64,000 bases of DNA, taken from positions 1-64,000 of the forward strand of contig JAQQAI010000026.1 of assembly GCA_028532915.1 (NCBI GenBank). The letters run 5' to 3'. Shown one piece after another: positions 1-7,429 of this stretch. A program made the translations under genes and the position numbers. Position 1 is the first letter of the stretch. Every line of letters begins with the position of its first letter. The stretch is from Sphaerochaetaceae bacterium (GTDB lineage Bacteria > Spirochaetota > Spirochaetia > Sphaerochaetales > Sphaerochaetaceae). The notes below the pieces were generated by a model. It worked only from the letters and a program-made list of their open reading frames with translations, had not been told where the DNA came from and did no database searches.

Positions 1-16
1 GTACTAAAGAGAATCT
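1..16 (+). rRNA. possible extreme 3' end of 23S rRNA
   Basis: The window opens with GTACTAAAGAGA directly before a 5S gene. Many bacterial 23S rRNAs end in a conserved (A)GTACTAA-type tail, and 23S precedes 5S in ordinary rRNA operons, so these bases are probably the last nucleotides of a 23S gene cut by the window edge. There is too little sequence to prove it. Confidence 0.35.
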
Positions 17-130
17 GGTCCGGTGGCCATAGCAGAGGTGTTATACCCGTTCCCATCCCGAACACGGAAGTCAAGCCCTCTAACGCCGATGGTACTGCGT
101 TCGCGCGGGAGAGTAGGTAGCTGCCGGACC
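17..130 (+). rRNA. rrf: 5S ribosomal RNA, copy 1
   Basis: This is a complete 5S rRNA of about 114 nt. The conserved core CCCATCCCGAACACGGAAGT and the GATGGTACTG and GGGAGAGTAGG blocks are present. The ends close an 11-bp helix I (positions 17-27 with 120-130) and helix II is formed by 34-38 with 77-81. A run of eight T follows at once and would serve as terminator. A second, slightly different 5S lies 67 bases downstream. Confidence 0.95.
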
Positions 131-138
131 TTTTTTTT
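131..138 (+). terminator. T-run terminator after 5S copy 1
   Basis: Eight consecutive T directly follow the closing helix of 5S copy 1, so the 5S terminal stem plus U-tract forms an intrinsic terminator or processing point. Confidence 0.5.
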
Positions 139-197
139 GCCTATAACACCACATATTGAAATATTTTCGAGATGTGATGTGATACATATATAAATTT

Positions 198-309
198 TTC
201 CGGTGACTATAGCAGAAGGGTCATACCCGTTCCCATCCCGAACACGGAAGTCAAGCCTTCTTGCGCCGATGGTACTGCGTTCGCGCGGGAGAGTAGGTCG
301 TTGCCGGAA
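198..309 (+). rRNA. rrf: 5S ribosomal RNA, copy 2
   Basis: This second complete 5S rRNA has the same conserved core as copy 1. Helix I is formed by 198-207 with 300-309, helix II by 214-218 with 257-261. Relative to copy 1 the changes in both helices are compensatory (G26-C121 becomes A206-T301; G37-C78 becomes A217-T258), so pairing is kept and the copy should be functional rather than a decaying duplicate. A T-run follows. Confidence 0.95.
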
Positions 310-317
310 TTTTTTTT
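310..317 (+). terminator. T-run terminator after 5S copy 2
   Basis: Eight T follow the closing helix of the second 5S gene, giving a stem plus U-tract arrangement at the end of the rRNA operon. Confidence 0.55.
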
Positions 318-410
318 GTCTTTTTCGCAATCCAGATGGATAATTATGTATTGAATATGTAAGATTCGGCATATTATCATTCTGATTATTCGAAAAATAT
401 CGATTGTCGC

Positions 411-440
411 TTGAAATCCTCTGATAATTTATTCTATTAT
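411..440 (+). promoter_or_regulatory. candidate promoter of metNIQ
   Basis: TTGAAA (411-416) and TATTAT (435-440) are separated by 18 bases, in the A+T-rich gap between the 5S genes and metN. It is a reasonable sigma-70-type promoter about 40 bases before the start codon. No SAM riboswitch signature (for example a recognisable S-box core) was seen in the short leader. Confidence 0.4.
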
Positions 441-481
441 GTGATACGTTTATCATAATTTAAGGCAAGGAGTAGCGGCGC

Positions 482-1498
482 ATGCAGATATCTTTACATG
501 GACTCGACAGATCCTACGGATCGTTACACGCTGTTCATGATATCTCACTGAAGATTCCTGATAACACTATTTACGGTATCATCGGTAAAAGTGGGGCAGG
601 AAAATCTACCCTTGTGCGCCTTGTCTCACTTCTTGAATCTCCCGATAAGGGAGAAATCTATTATGAATCGAATCGTGTCGATAATCTCTCAAAAGACCTG
701 CTGATATCTCAGAGGAGAAAGATCGGTATGATCTTTCAGAACTTCAATCTATTTTCTTCAAGAAATGCAGGGGAGAATATTGCCTATCCGCTGGAGATCG
801 CAGCAGTTCCATCAAAAGAGATAGATAAACGAGTTGACCAGCTTCTTGAACTTGTGGGCCTTACCGGGAGAAAAGATGCTCCGGTCAGTACACTCAGCGG
901 CGGTCAGAAACAGAGGGTTGCCATAGCAAGAGCTCTTGCGAATAACCCCGATATCCTGTTCTGTGACGAGGCCACCAGTGCCCTCGATCCGCAGACTACA
1001 CGATCTATCCTTTCTCTGCTTAAAGACCTTCAACACAAAATGAATCTCACAGTCGTGATGATCACCCATCAGATGGAGGTCGTCAGGGATGCCTGTGAAT
1101 ATGTTGCCGTGCTCGAAGACGGCAAGGTTGTCGAGGAAGGTAAAGTCGCTGATGTATTTGTCACCCCCAAAAGTGATACAACGCGCGATTTCCTTGCAAA
1201 TCTTGCGCCTCTCGCTGAAAGCGAAGATTCGAAACATCAGGACATTGTAAGGTGGTCGACCGAAGGCGGAAGATATACTCTACGTTTCAGAGGCGATCTT
1301 ACAGGCGAGCCGGTGCTCTCACGTATCCAGAAGAACTATGATGTCGAATTCAATATCAGAGCAGGAGGAGTGCAGACGGTATCTGATGAAGATGTCGGCA
1401 CTCTCATCTGTGACATTATCGGAGAGAGCGACGAAGTAGATAAGGCTGTTGCGGCTTTGAAACTGTCCGGAATAATCGTAGAAGAGGAGGGTCATTGA
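482..1498 (+). CDS. metN: methionine ABC transporter, ATP-binding protein
   Basis: The 338-residue ATPase energises import of methionine (D- and L-) through MetI. Walker A GKSGAGKST lies near residue 35, the ABC signature LSGGQKQRVAIARAL near 137, and Walker B ILFCDEATSALD near 157. The last ~75 residues match the NIL domain, the C-terminal methionine-sensing domain that inhibits transport when intracellular methionine is high in the E. coli transporter. ATG 482 has the Shine-Dalgarno AAGGAG nine bases upstream. The gene is the first of metN-metI-metQ; metI starts 1 base after its stop. Length is normal for MetN with NIL. Confidence 0.95.
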   Translation: MQISLHGLDRSYGSLHAVHDISLKIPDNTIYGIIGKSGAGKSTLVRLVSLLESPDKGEIYYESNRVDNLSKDLLISQRRKIGMIFQNFNLFSSRNAGENIAYPLEIAAVPSKEIDKRVDQLLELVGLTGRKDAPVSTLSGGQKQRVAIARALANNPDILFCDEATSALDPQTTRSILSLLKDLQHKMNLTVVMITHQMEVVRDACEYVAVLEDGKVVEEGKVADVFVTPKSDTTRDFLANLAPLAESEDSKHQDIVRWSTEGGRYTLRFRGDLTGEPVLSRIQKNYDVEFNIRAGGVQTVSDEDVGTLICDIIGESDEVDKAVAALKLSGIIVEEEGH

Positions 1499-1499
1499 T

Positions 1500-2162
1500 A
1501 TGAATCAGCTTATACTCCTGGTTTCTACAGCAACATGGCAGACTCTGGTGATGGTTTTTGCCTCCACCTTGTTCTCACTGGTTCTCGGACTGCCTCTCGG
1601 TGTTCTTCTGTGTGTTACAGGCCCTATAGAGCAGGGCGGGATCATTCCCAAACCGTTATTGAACAATATTCTCGGGCGTATTGTGAACGTTCTGAGAAGT
1701 TTTCCTTTTATCATCCTCATGATATTGCTGTTCCCTCTGTCCAGAGTGATAGTAGGGACAAGTATTGGAACAAGTGCAACTATAGTGCCACTTTCAATCG
1801 CTGCAGCTCCCTTCGTTGCACGTATTATTGAAACGTCACTAAAGGAGGTGGATCCGGGGGTCATTCAGGCCGCCCGAGCTATGGGATCCACTACTTGGCA
1901 GATCATCTACAAAGTATTACTGCCTGAGGCGATGCCTTCGCTCGTTTCAGGGGTGACGCTTACAATCATTAATCTGATTGGATATTCGGCGATGGCAGGA
2001 GCCATCGGCGGAGGCGGACTTGGAGATTTGGCAATACGGTATGGATATCAGCGGTTCAGAGGAGATATCATGTTTGTCTCTGTTGTCATTATCCTCGTAT
2101 TGGTCGAACTCATCCAGGTCCTTGGAAATAAAATCAGTGCCCGTATGATGGGCCGAAGATAG
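1500..2162 (+). CDS. metI: methionine ABC transporter, permease
   Basis: The 220-residue inner-membrane permease has five or so hydrophobic segments and the permease EAA-type loop (AARAMGSTTWQIIYKVLLPE, about residues 124-143) that docks on the ATPase. The pattern of GGGGLGDLAIRYGYQRF before the last membrane segment is typical of MetI. It starts 1 base after metN, so the two are translationally coupled. Together with MetN and MetQ it forms the MetNI-Q importer. Confidence 0.93.
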   Translation: MNQLILLVSTATWQTLVMVFASTLFSLVLGLPLGVLLCVTGPIEQGGIIPKPLLNNILGRIVNVLRSFPFIILMILLFPLSRVIVGTSIGTSATIVPLSIAAAPFVARIIETSLKEVDPGVIQAARAMGSTTWQIIYKVLLPEAMPSLVSGVTLTIINLIGYSAMAGAIGGGGLGDLAIRYGYQRFRGDIMFVSVVIILVLVELIQVLGNKISARMMGRR

Positions 2163-2206
2163 ACTATACAGAATCTTCCGACAGGAAGATCCGGGGAGAA
2201 ATACAC

Positions 2207-3010
2207 ATGAAAAAGACAATAAGCATTCTATTGATCGTTTTGGTTGCATCGTCAGCGCTATTTGCTGCCGGTGTGTCGGAACAGGAAAGTACGACTTTGA
2301 AGGTCGGAGCGACTCCGGAACCCCATGCGGCGTTCCTCGAACTGATCAAAGATGACCTGCTGGAGCAGGGTATCGAGCTCGAGATCGTCGAGTTCACCGA
2401 TTATGTCACTCCGAACAAGGCGTTGGAAGACGGCCAGATTGATGCCAACTTCTTCCAGCATATTCCTTATCTTGAATCTTTCAACGAAGAACAGGGGTAT
2501 CATCTGGTAAATGCCGGAGGAATCCATATCGAACCGATTGCTCTGTATTCAAAAGAATACAGTTCAGTCGATGATCTTCCTTCAAATGCCACCATTGCAA
2601 TACCCAACGATCCCACCAACGGCGGACGTGCGTTGCTGCTGCTGCAGAGTTACGGACTGATTACCCTGAGTGAAGGTGCCGGAATCACGGCAACTCCGTT
2701 CGATATCACATCGAATCCGCATGATCTCAAGTTCACCGAGATCGAAGCCGCATCGCTTCCTCGTGTGCTCTCTGATGTGGACGCGGCTGTCATCAATGGT
2801 AACTACGCCATTCCCGCAGGTCTGAAGGCGAATGTCGACGGACTGCTGATCGAAGGTTCCGATTCTCCTTACGTGAACGTTGTCGCTGTAAAAGAAGGCA
2901 ATGAGAACAATGAAGATATCAAGGCACTGGTGAATGCATTGCAGAGTGATACAATTAAAGACTACGTCGAACAGCACTATCCTAACGGAGAAGTCGTCGT
3001 AGTATTCTAA
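2207..3010 (+). CDS. metQ: methionine ABC transporter, substrate-binding protein
   Basis: This 267-residue NlpA/MetQ-family protein binds methionine in the periplasm. The conserved family features KVGATPEPHA, the DYVTPNKALEDGQIDANFFQH block and the PNDPTNGGRALLLLQ block are all present. The N-terminus MKKTISILLIVLVASSALFA is a signal peptide, but it ends in ...LFAAGVSEQ with no cysteine, so there is no lipobox and the protein appears to be a soluble periplasmic one, unlike most MetQ lipoproteins. The gene follows metI by 44 bases in the same operon. Confidence 0.92.
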   Translation: MKKTISILLIVLVASSALFAAGVSEQESTTLKVGATPEPHAAFLELIKDDLLEQGIELEIVEFTDYVTPNKALEDGQIDANFFQHIPYLESFNEEQGYHLVNAGGIHIEPIALYSKEYSSVDDLPSNATIAIPNDPTNGGRALLLLQSYGLITLSEGAGITATPFDITSNPHDLKFTEIEAASLPRVLSDVDAAVINGNYAIPAGLKANVDGLLIEGSDSPYVNVVAVKEGNENNEDIKALVNALQSDTIKDYVEQHYPNGEVVVVF

Positions 3011-3051
3011 TTTCGTAACGATAGAAAAGAAGGGAAACAGAGTCATACCCG

Positions 3052-4203
3052 ATGGATAGAATCTTGGATAGTTCAAACAGTCTGCTTTTCTCAGTACTCA
3101 TCGTGGTAGCTGTTTCCCTTTCTTCTTATATTGTCGTCACGATAGCGATCAGGCGCCTGGAGAAGAACATGCGTTCAGCTGTGGATGAACAGCTGAACAA
3201 GAATATCCAGACTCTGACGAACATCGCCCAGCTTACTCAGAATCAGCTTCATCAGATAAATGAGACGATAGATACCAAGCTCACGACACTGAGGACCGAT
3301 AACGAGAGAAAACTGGAACAGATTCGGCATACCGTAGATGAACAGCTTCAGCAGACTCTTGAAAGACGTCTCGGAGAGTCTTTCAGACTGGTCAGTGAAC
3401 AACTTACAACAGTGAATAAATCTCTGGGAGAGATGAGAAATCTTGCAGATGGTGTCGGTGATCTCAAAAGGGTCCTCTCCAATGTGAAGGCGAGAGGAAT
3501 CTGGGGCGAGTTCCAGCTTCATGCAATATTGAAAGAGATGTTGACCTCCGAGCAGTACGATACAAATGTTGCGACCAGGAAAGGGAGCAACGAACGGGTC
3601 GAGTTTGTTATCAAGCTTCCCGGATCAACTCCCAAAACACATGTTCTTCTTCCAATCGATGCCAAATTCCCGAAAGAGGATTATGAACGGCTGATCGATG
3701 CACAACGCAATAATGAAATCGATCAAATAGATTCTATCCGGAAAGCCATAAGGCTGAGAATCAGAGGGGAAGCCAAAGATATCAGCAGCAAATACATCAA
3801 TGTACCTGTCACAACGGATTTTGCCATTCTCTTTCTTCCCCTTGAAGGTCTCTATGCGGAGGTCCTTCAGCATCCCGGTTTCGTAGAGGAACTGCAGACT
3901 AAATATAGAGTGACGATTGCAGGGCCCACTACTCTTATGGCCCTTCTGAACAGTCTGCAGATGGGATTCAGGACTTTGTCGATACAGGAGCATTCAAGTG
4001 AAGTCTGGCAGATTCTGTCAAAAGTGAAATCAGAATTTGTTCAGTTCGGAGTGTTGCTGGATAAGACAAAGAAACGGCTTGATCTTGCCTCGACAGATCT
4101 CTCTCTTGCCTCTAAAAGAAGCGAGAAGATACAACGAACATTGGTTTCAGTGGAAACAAACGGTGCAGAAGCACACGAAGAAATAGAGGAGAATACCAAA
4201 TGA
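3052..4203 (+). CDS. rmuC: RmuC-family DNA recombination protein
   Basis: The 383-residue protein has an N-terminal membrane segment (about residues 11-32), a coiled-coil region to about residue 125, then the RmuC nuclease-like core with the recognisable block RGIWGEFQLHAILKEML, VLLPIDAKFPKEDYERL and FLPLEGLYAEV. RmuC limits recombination at inverted repeats in E. coli; its biochemical activity is not well defined. GAAGGG lies upstream of ATG 3052. The stop overlaps the argF start by four bases (ATGA), so it is cotranscribed with argF, with no obvious functional link. Confidence 0.88.
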   Translation: MDRILDSSNSLLFSVLIVVAVSLSSYIVVTIAIRRLEKNMRSAVDEQLNKNIQTLTNIAQLTQNQLHQINETIDTKLTTLRTDNERKLEQIRHTVDEQLQQTLERRLGESFRLVSEQLTTVNKSLGEMRNLADGVGDLKRVLSNVKARGIWGEFQLHAILKEMLTSEQYDTNVATRKGSNERVEFVIKLPGSTPKTHVLLPIDAKFPKEDYERLIDAQRNNEIDQIDSIRKAIRLRIRGEAKDISSKYINVPVTTDFAILFLPLEGLYAEVLQHPGFVEELQTKYRVTIAGPTTLMALLNSLQMGFRTLSIQEHSSEVWQILSKVKSEFVQFGVLLDKTKKRLDLASTDLSLASKRSEKIQRTLVSVETNGAEAHEEIEENTK

Positions 4204-5192
4204 ATTTGAAAGGAAGAAGTCTGCTAACGTTGAAAGATTTCACCCCGCAAGAGATCACCTATCTATTGGATTTGGCTGATACTCTCAAAGCTAAGAAACG
4301 ATCAGGAAAACGGGATCTTCTGTTGGAAGGAAAGAATATTGTTCTGATTTTCGATAAACCCTCTACCCGAACACGCTGTGCTTTTGAAGTTGCTGCTTTT
4401 GATGAGGGAGGAAATGTGACCTACCTTACCAACAGTCAGATGGGAAAGAAGGAATCTATCGAAGATACGGCCAATGTTCTCGGCAGATACTATGACGGTC
4501 TTCAGTACAGGGGATCAAGTCAGGATCTTGTCGAGCAGCTTGCACAACACTCCGGTATTCCTGTATTCAACGGTTTGACCGATATCGATCATCCGACCCA
4601 GGTTCTTGCAGACTTCATGACCGCAAGAGAGCATGTGGACAAACCCCTTTCCGAAATGAAGATGGTGTATGTCGGAGACGGAAGGAACAACATGGCCAAT
4701 GCTCTTATGATCGGAGCGGCAAAGGTCGGGATGAACTTCGTTGTCGCAACTCCGCAAGAACTGAACCCGCCGCAGTCATTCCTTGATTCTCTGCAGGATG
4801 ATCTGAAAGAGTCGGGAGCAAAGATAGAGATTGAAAGTGATCCTGTGAAAGCCGTCGCCGGTGCAGATATCATCTACACCGATGTATGGGTGTCTATGGG
4901 TGAAGAGGATAAGATGGCCGAAAGAATCAGTCTTCTCACCCCCTATCAGGTGAATCAGCAGCTCATAGAGGCTTCAGATAATCCTGATGTGATCTTCCAG
5001 CACTGCCTTCCTGCTTTCCATGATACCGAGACTTTCATCGCTCAGGATGTGGAGAAGCGGTTCGGACTCAAAGAGATGGAAGTGACCGATGAAGTCTTCA
5101 GGGGAAAACATTCGGTCGTCTTCGATGAAGCCGAGAACAGAATGCACACGATCAAGGCCGTGATGGTCGCCACGATGAGCGATAAACTCTAG
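4200..5192 (+). CDS. argF: ornithine carbamoyltransferase
   Basis: This 330-residue OTCase converts ornithine and carbamoyl phosphate to citrulline. Carbamoyl-phosphate binding motif PSTRTR is near residue 56, the DHPTQVLADF block near 133 and the ornithine-site HCLPAFHD near 271. No other arginine-biosynthesis or arginine-deiminase gene is adjacent, so whether it acts anabolically (ArgF) or catabolically (ArcB) cannot be decided from context. The stop codon shares the palindrome CTAG with the convergent M20 peptidase gene. Confidence 0.92.
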   Translation: MNLKGRSLLTLKDFTPQEITYLLDLADTLKAKKRSGKRDLLLEGKNIVLIFDKPSTRTRCAFEVAAFDEGGNVTYLTNSQMGKKESIEDTANVLGRYYDGLQYRGSSQDLVEQLAQHSGIPVFNGLTDIDHPTQVLADFMTAREHVDKPLSEMKMVYVGDGRNNMANALMIGAAKVGMNFVVATPQELNPPQSFLDSLQDDLKESGAKIEIESDPVKAVAGADIIYTDVWVSMGEEDKMAERISLLTPYQVNQQLIEASDNPDVIFQHCLPAFHDTETFIAQDVEKRFGLKEMEVTDEVFRGKHSVVFDEAENRMHTIKAVMVATMSDKL

Positions 5193-6634
5193 AACGAATC
5201 GTTTCTGATCAGGGTCGTATAGAATAGTATCGCATTGGAGAGGTTCTCTTTCGAGAACCTCTCATTCGTATTATGCATTCTGTCAAGTTCCGAGTTGTCC
5301 ATCAGAGCCGGGGTGAACCGGTATACATTGTCACATACTTTTTCATAATGGAGAGCATCGGAGCCTCCGGTCATCACATATGGAGAGACCACACATTCGG
5401 GAAATATCGTGCTGATTGTGTTTTTGAGATGAGCGAAACCTTTTGTATCGATGGGGGAGACAGTGGATACTGGGCTTTCATATTCGACTGTGAACCGGAC
5501 TCTATCGTCTTTCAGATCCTTTGTGATCGAATCGATAACGGTCGCGGCCTTCTCTCCCGGCAGCATGCGGATGTTCATTATTCCGTATGATGTTGTGGGA
5601 ATGATGTTCGCCGCTTCGCTTCCTTTAACCATCGTGACTGTGGTCGTGGAACGGATCAGAGCATTCATCGTCGGGTTCTTTTTGAAGATCGAGATGATGA
5701 TCGGAGCGAAGAGCCAGCTGTTGAGTACGATGTAGGCGAAGGAGAACGGTGCGTGAAGTCCTAGGTGATGGAGCATCTGTTTCACCGGAGCGATCAGACG
5801 GGGGCTCTGCGGATGGTGTTCGATTTGTGATACAGCTTTCGCGAGAATCCCCATCGATGTGGGGTTCTTCGGTGTGGAGGAGTGTCCTCCAATCAGCGAT
5901 ACTTCCATGGAAACATGCGCATTCCCTTTTTCGCAGACGCCCACGACTGCAATGGGAGCTTTGATCTGACCGATGAATCCTTTTGCCACAACCCCTCCCT
6001 CGTCAAGAAGAAAGCCGAAACGGATACCATCTTCTTCGAACCTCGATGCTATCAGGGAGGCTCCATCGCTTCCACGTGTCTCCTCGTCACATCCGAAAGC
6101 GATATACCACGTTCTTTTCGGAACGAAGTTCTGTTTCAGAAGATATTCTACAGATTCAAGAATCGCGATGAGAGAACTTTTATCATCAAAACTGCCTCTT
6201 CCGTAGATGTATCCGTCGTCATCAATTACGGCTTCGAAGGGGGGATGTTCCCATTCACCCTCATCGGCCGGGACCACATCCTGATGAGCGGTGAGAAGTG
6301 CTGGAGGAAGGGAAGGATCTTTCCCTTCGTATACGAACACGAGATTGTCGGTATCAGAATACATCCGGGAAAGTTTCGAGTGTACCAGAGGATAGTGTTC
6401 ACTGAGAAACTTGTGAAAAGGAGGAAAGTTCTCTTTTTCAGAGGCCACCGTTTTGAAGGAGACGGCTTCGGCAAGGTTTTCAGCTGCGTCTTCGAGCGGG
6501 ATATCGGAAGGGATCTCATAACTTTCCTGCAGTTTTGATGCCGCTGTGTGCCTTATGATTATCGTCCGGATAAAGGCTGTTGATAATAAGGTGACGATGA
6601 TTGACAAAATAACGATAAATGATGGCAGAATCAT
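5189..6634 (-). CDS. M20-family metallopeptidase (carboxypeptidase S-like)
   Basis: The 481-residue M20 peptidase has an N-terminal hydrophobic segment (residues ~3-22), suggesting export or membrane anchoring. Metal-ligand motifs of the family are visible: LLTAHQDVVPAD (His), YGRGSFDDK (bridging Asp), FGCDEETRGSDG (catalytic Glu pair), the LLDEGG region and the C-terminal TGGSDALHYEKV (His). Length and the N-terminal anchor fit the carboxypeptidase S / Gly-X branch rather than small cytoplasmic aminoacylases. It is convergent with argF, overlapping it by four bases, and divergent from the TetR gene. Exact substrate is unknown. Confidence 0.85.
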   Translation of the reverse strand: MILPSFIVILSIIVTLLSTAFIRTIIIRHTAASKLQESYEIPSDIPLEDAAENLAEAVSFKTVASEKENFPPFHKFLSEHYPLVHSKLSRMYSDTDNLVFVYEGKDPSLPPALLTAHQDVVPADEGEWEHPPFEAVIDDDGYIYGRGSFDDKSSLIAILESVEYLLKQNFVPKRTWYIAFGCDEETRGSDGASLIASRFEEDGIRFGFLLDEGGVVAKGFIGQIKAPIAVVGVCEKGNAHVSMEVSLIGGHSSTPKNPTSMGILAKAVSQIEHHPQSPRLIAPVKQMLHHLGLHAPFSFAYIVLNSWLFAPIIISIFKKNPTMNALIRSTTTVTMVKGSEAANIIPTTSYGIMNIRMLPGEKAATVIDSITKDLKDDRVRFTVEYESPVSTVSPIDTKGFAHLKNTISTIFPECVVSPYVMTGGSDALHYEKVCDNVYRFTPALMDNSELDRMHNTNERFSKENLSNAILFYTTLIRNDSF

Positions 6635-6735
6635 GATATATGCTTCCCCTTTGGCTTTCTAGGCTTGGCGATTTGTACAAATACGTGATATATTGTAGCA
6701 TATAGAAGCAATAATAACACAGTAGGAATAAGAGG

Positions 6736-7356
6736 ATGCCGAAAAGAATCAACCATGAAGAGAGAAAAGAGAAGATCTTGCAGACCGCACTGAAAGTGTT
6801 CGCCCGTGAAGGATATAAGGACTCTAATCTTTCTCTGATCGCTAACGAATGCGGTATCTCGCGCCCTACGATCTATCAGTATTTCAAGGATAAGGAACAA
6901 ATCTACTATTATGCGGTAAAGCTGGTTACCGGCAGGATGTTCACCAAATATGCAGATTATGCATGGAATACGGACGATCCTGTTCTGGTGAGAATCCAGA
7001 ACATCTGTAACGATATCATAGATATCTCAAAGGCCCATAGAGGCGAACTCACTGCCCTGATGGATGTGATGCTGCAGCTCAAGAAAGAGGGAACCGATTT
7101 TTCCGATATCATACTGCGCAGAACAGCTAAACTCCATATCCTTTTCAAACGGTTGCTCAGAGTAGGGATCGTCAGCAAGGAAGTGGTTCCCTGCGATGTC
7201 TTCAAGATCACCCAGCACCTGGTGATCCTTCTCGAATCGTTCTGTTTCCAGCTGGCTTTTCTGGATGCGTTCGATATCGGGGGAAGCAAACAGCTGGTGG
7301 CTAACTATCTTGAATCTCTGAGGCTGGTGGATACCCATCATTTCATCGTTTCCTGA
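6736..7356 (+). CDS. TetR-family transcriptional regulator
   Basis: The 206-residue protein has a typical TetR N-terminal helix-turn-helix: RKEKILQTALKVFAREGY, then LSLIANECGISRPTIYQYFK (about residues 34-53) with recognition helix RPTIYQYF. The C-terminal two thirds has no recognisable ligand-binding family. It is divergent from the M20 peptidase gene with about 100 bases between, so it may regulate that gene and itself; the gap contains the palindrome TTGTACAA as a possible half of an operator. Ligand unknown. Confidence 0.85.
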   Translation: MPKRINHEERKEKILQTALKVFAREGYKDSNLSLIANECGISRPTIYQYFKDKEQIYYYAVKLVTGRMFTKYADYAWNTDDPVLVRIQNICNDIIDISKAHRGELTALMDVMLQLKKEGTDFSDIILRRTAKLHILFKRLLRVGIVSKEVVPCDVFKITQHLVILLESFCFQLAFLDAFDIGGSKQLVANYLESLRLVDTHHFIVS

Positions 7357-7366
7357 ATGAGGTAAA

Positions 7367-7406
7367 TTGCCGCTTCATCCCCTTATTTGTATCTTATACG
7401 TAAGAT
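7367..7406 (+). promoter_or_regulatory. clpB promoter with overlapping inverted repeat
   Basis: TTGCCG (7367-7372) and TATCTT (7390-7395) are 17 bases apart. The -10 region overlaps the inverted repeat ATCTTA-TACG-TAAGAT (7391-7406), well placed for a repressor. This is not a CIRCE element (no TTAGCACTC) so HrcA is not implied. Confidence 0.4.
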
Positions 7407-7429
7407 AGATTCAGTTATAGGGGGATATA

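Noticed and set aside
4-456. A leftward open frame of about 150 codons across the two 5S genes
   Set aside because: It lies over two clear rRNA genes and shows internal duplication only because the 5S copies are alike.
5273-6538. Several rightward open frames opposite the M20 peptidase
   Set aside because: They lack any domain, and the M20 catalytic motifs are complete on the minus strand.
7370-7400. A sigma-32-like CCCCTTATTT before clpB
   Set aside because: No good CTTGAA -35 at the right distance; the sigma-70-type pair TTGCCG/TATCTT fits better.
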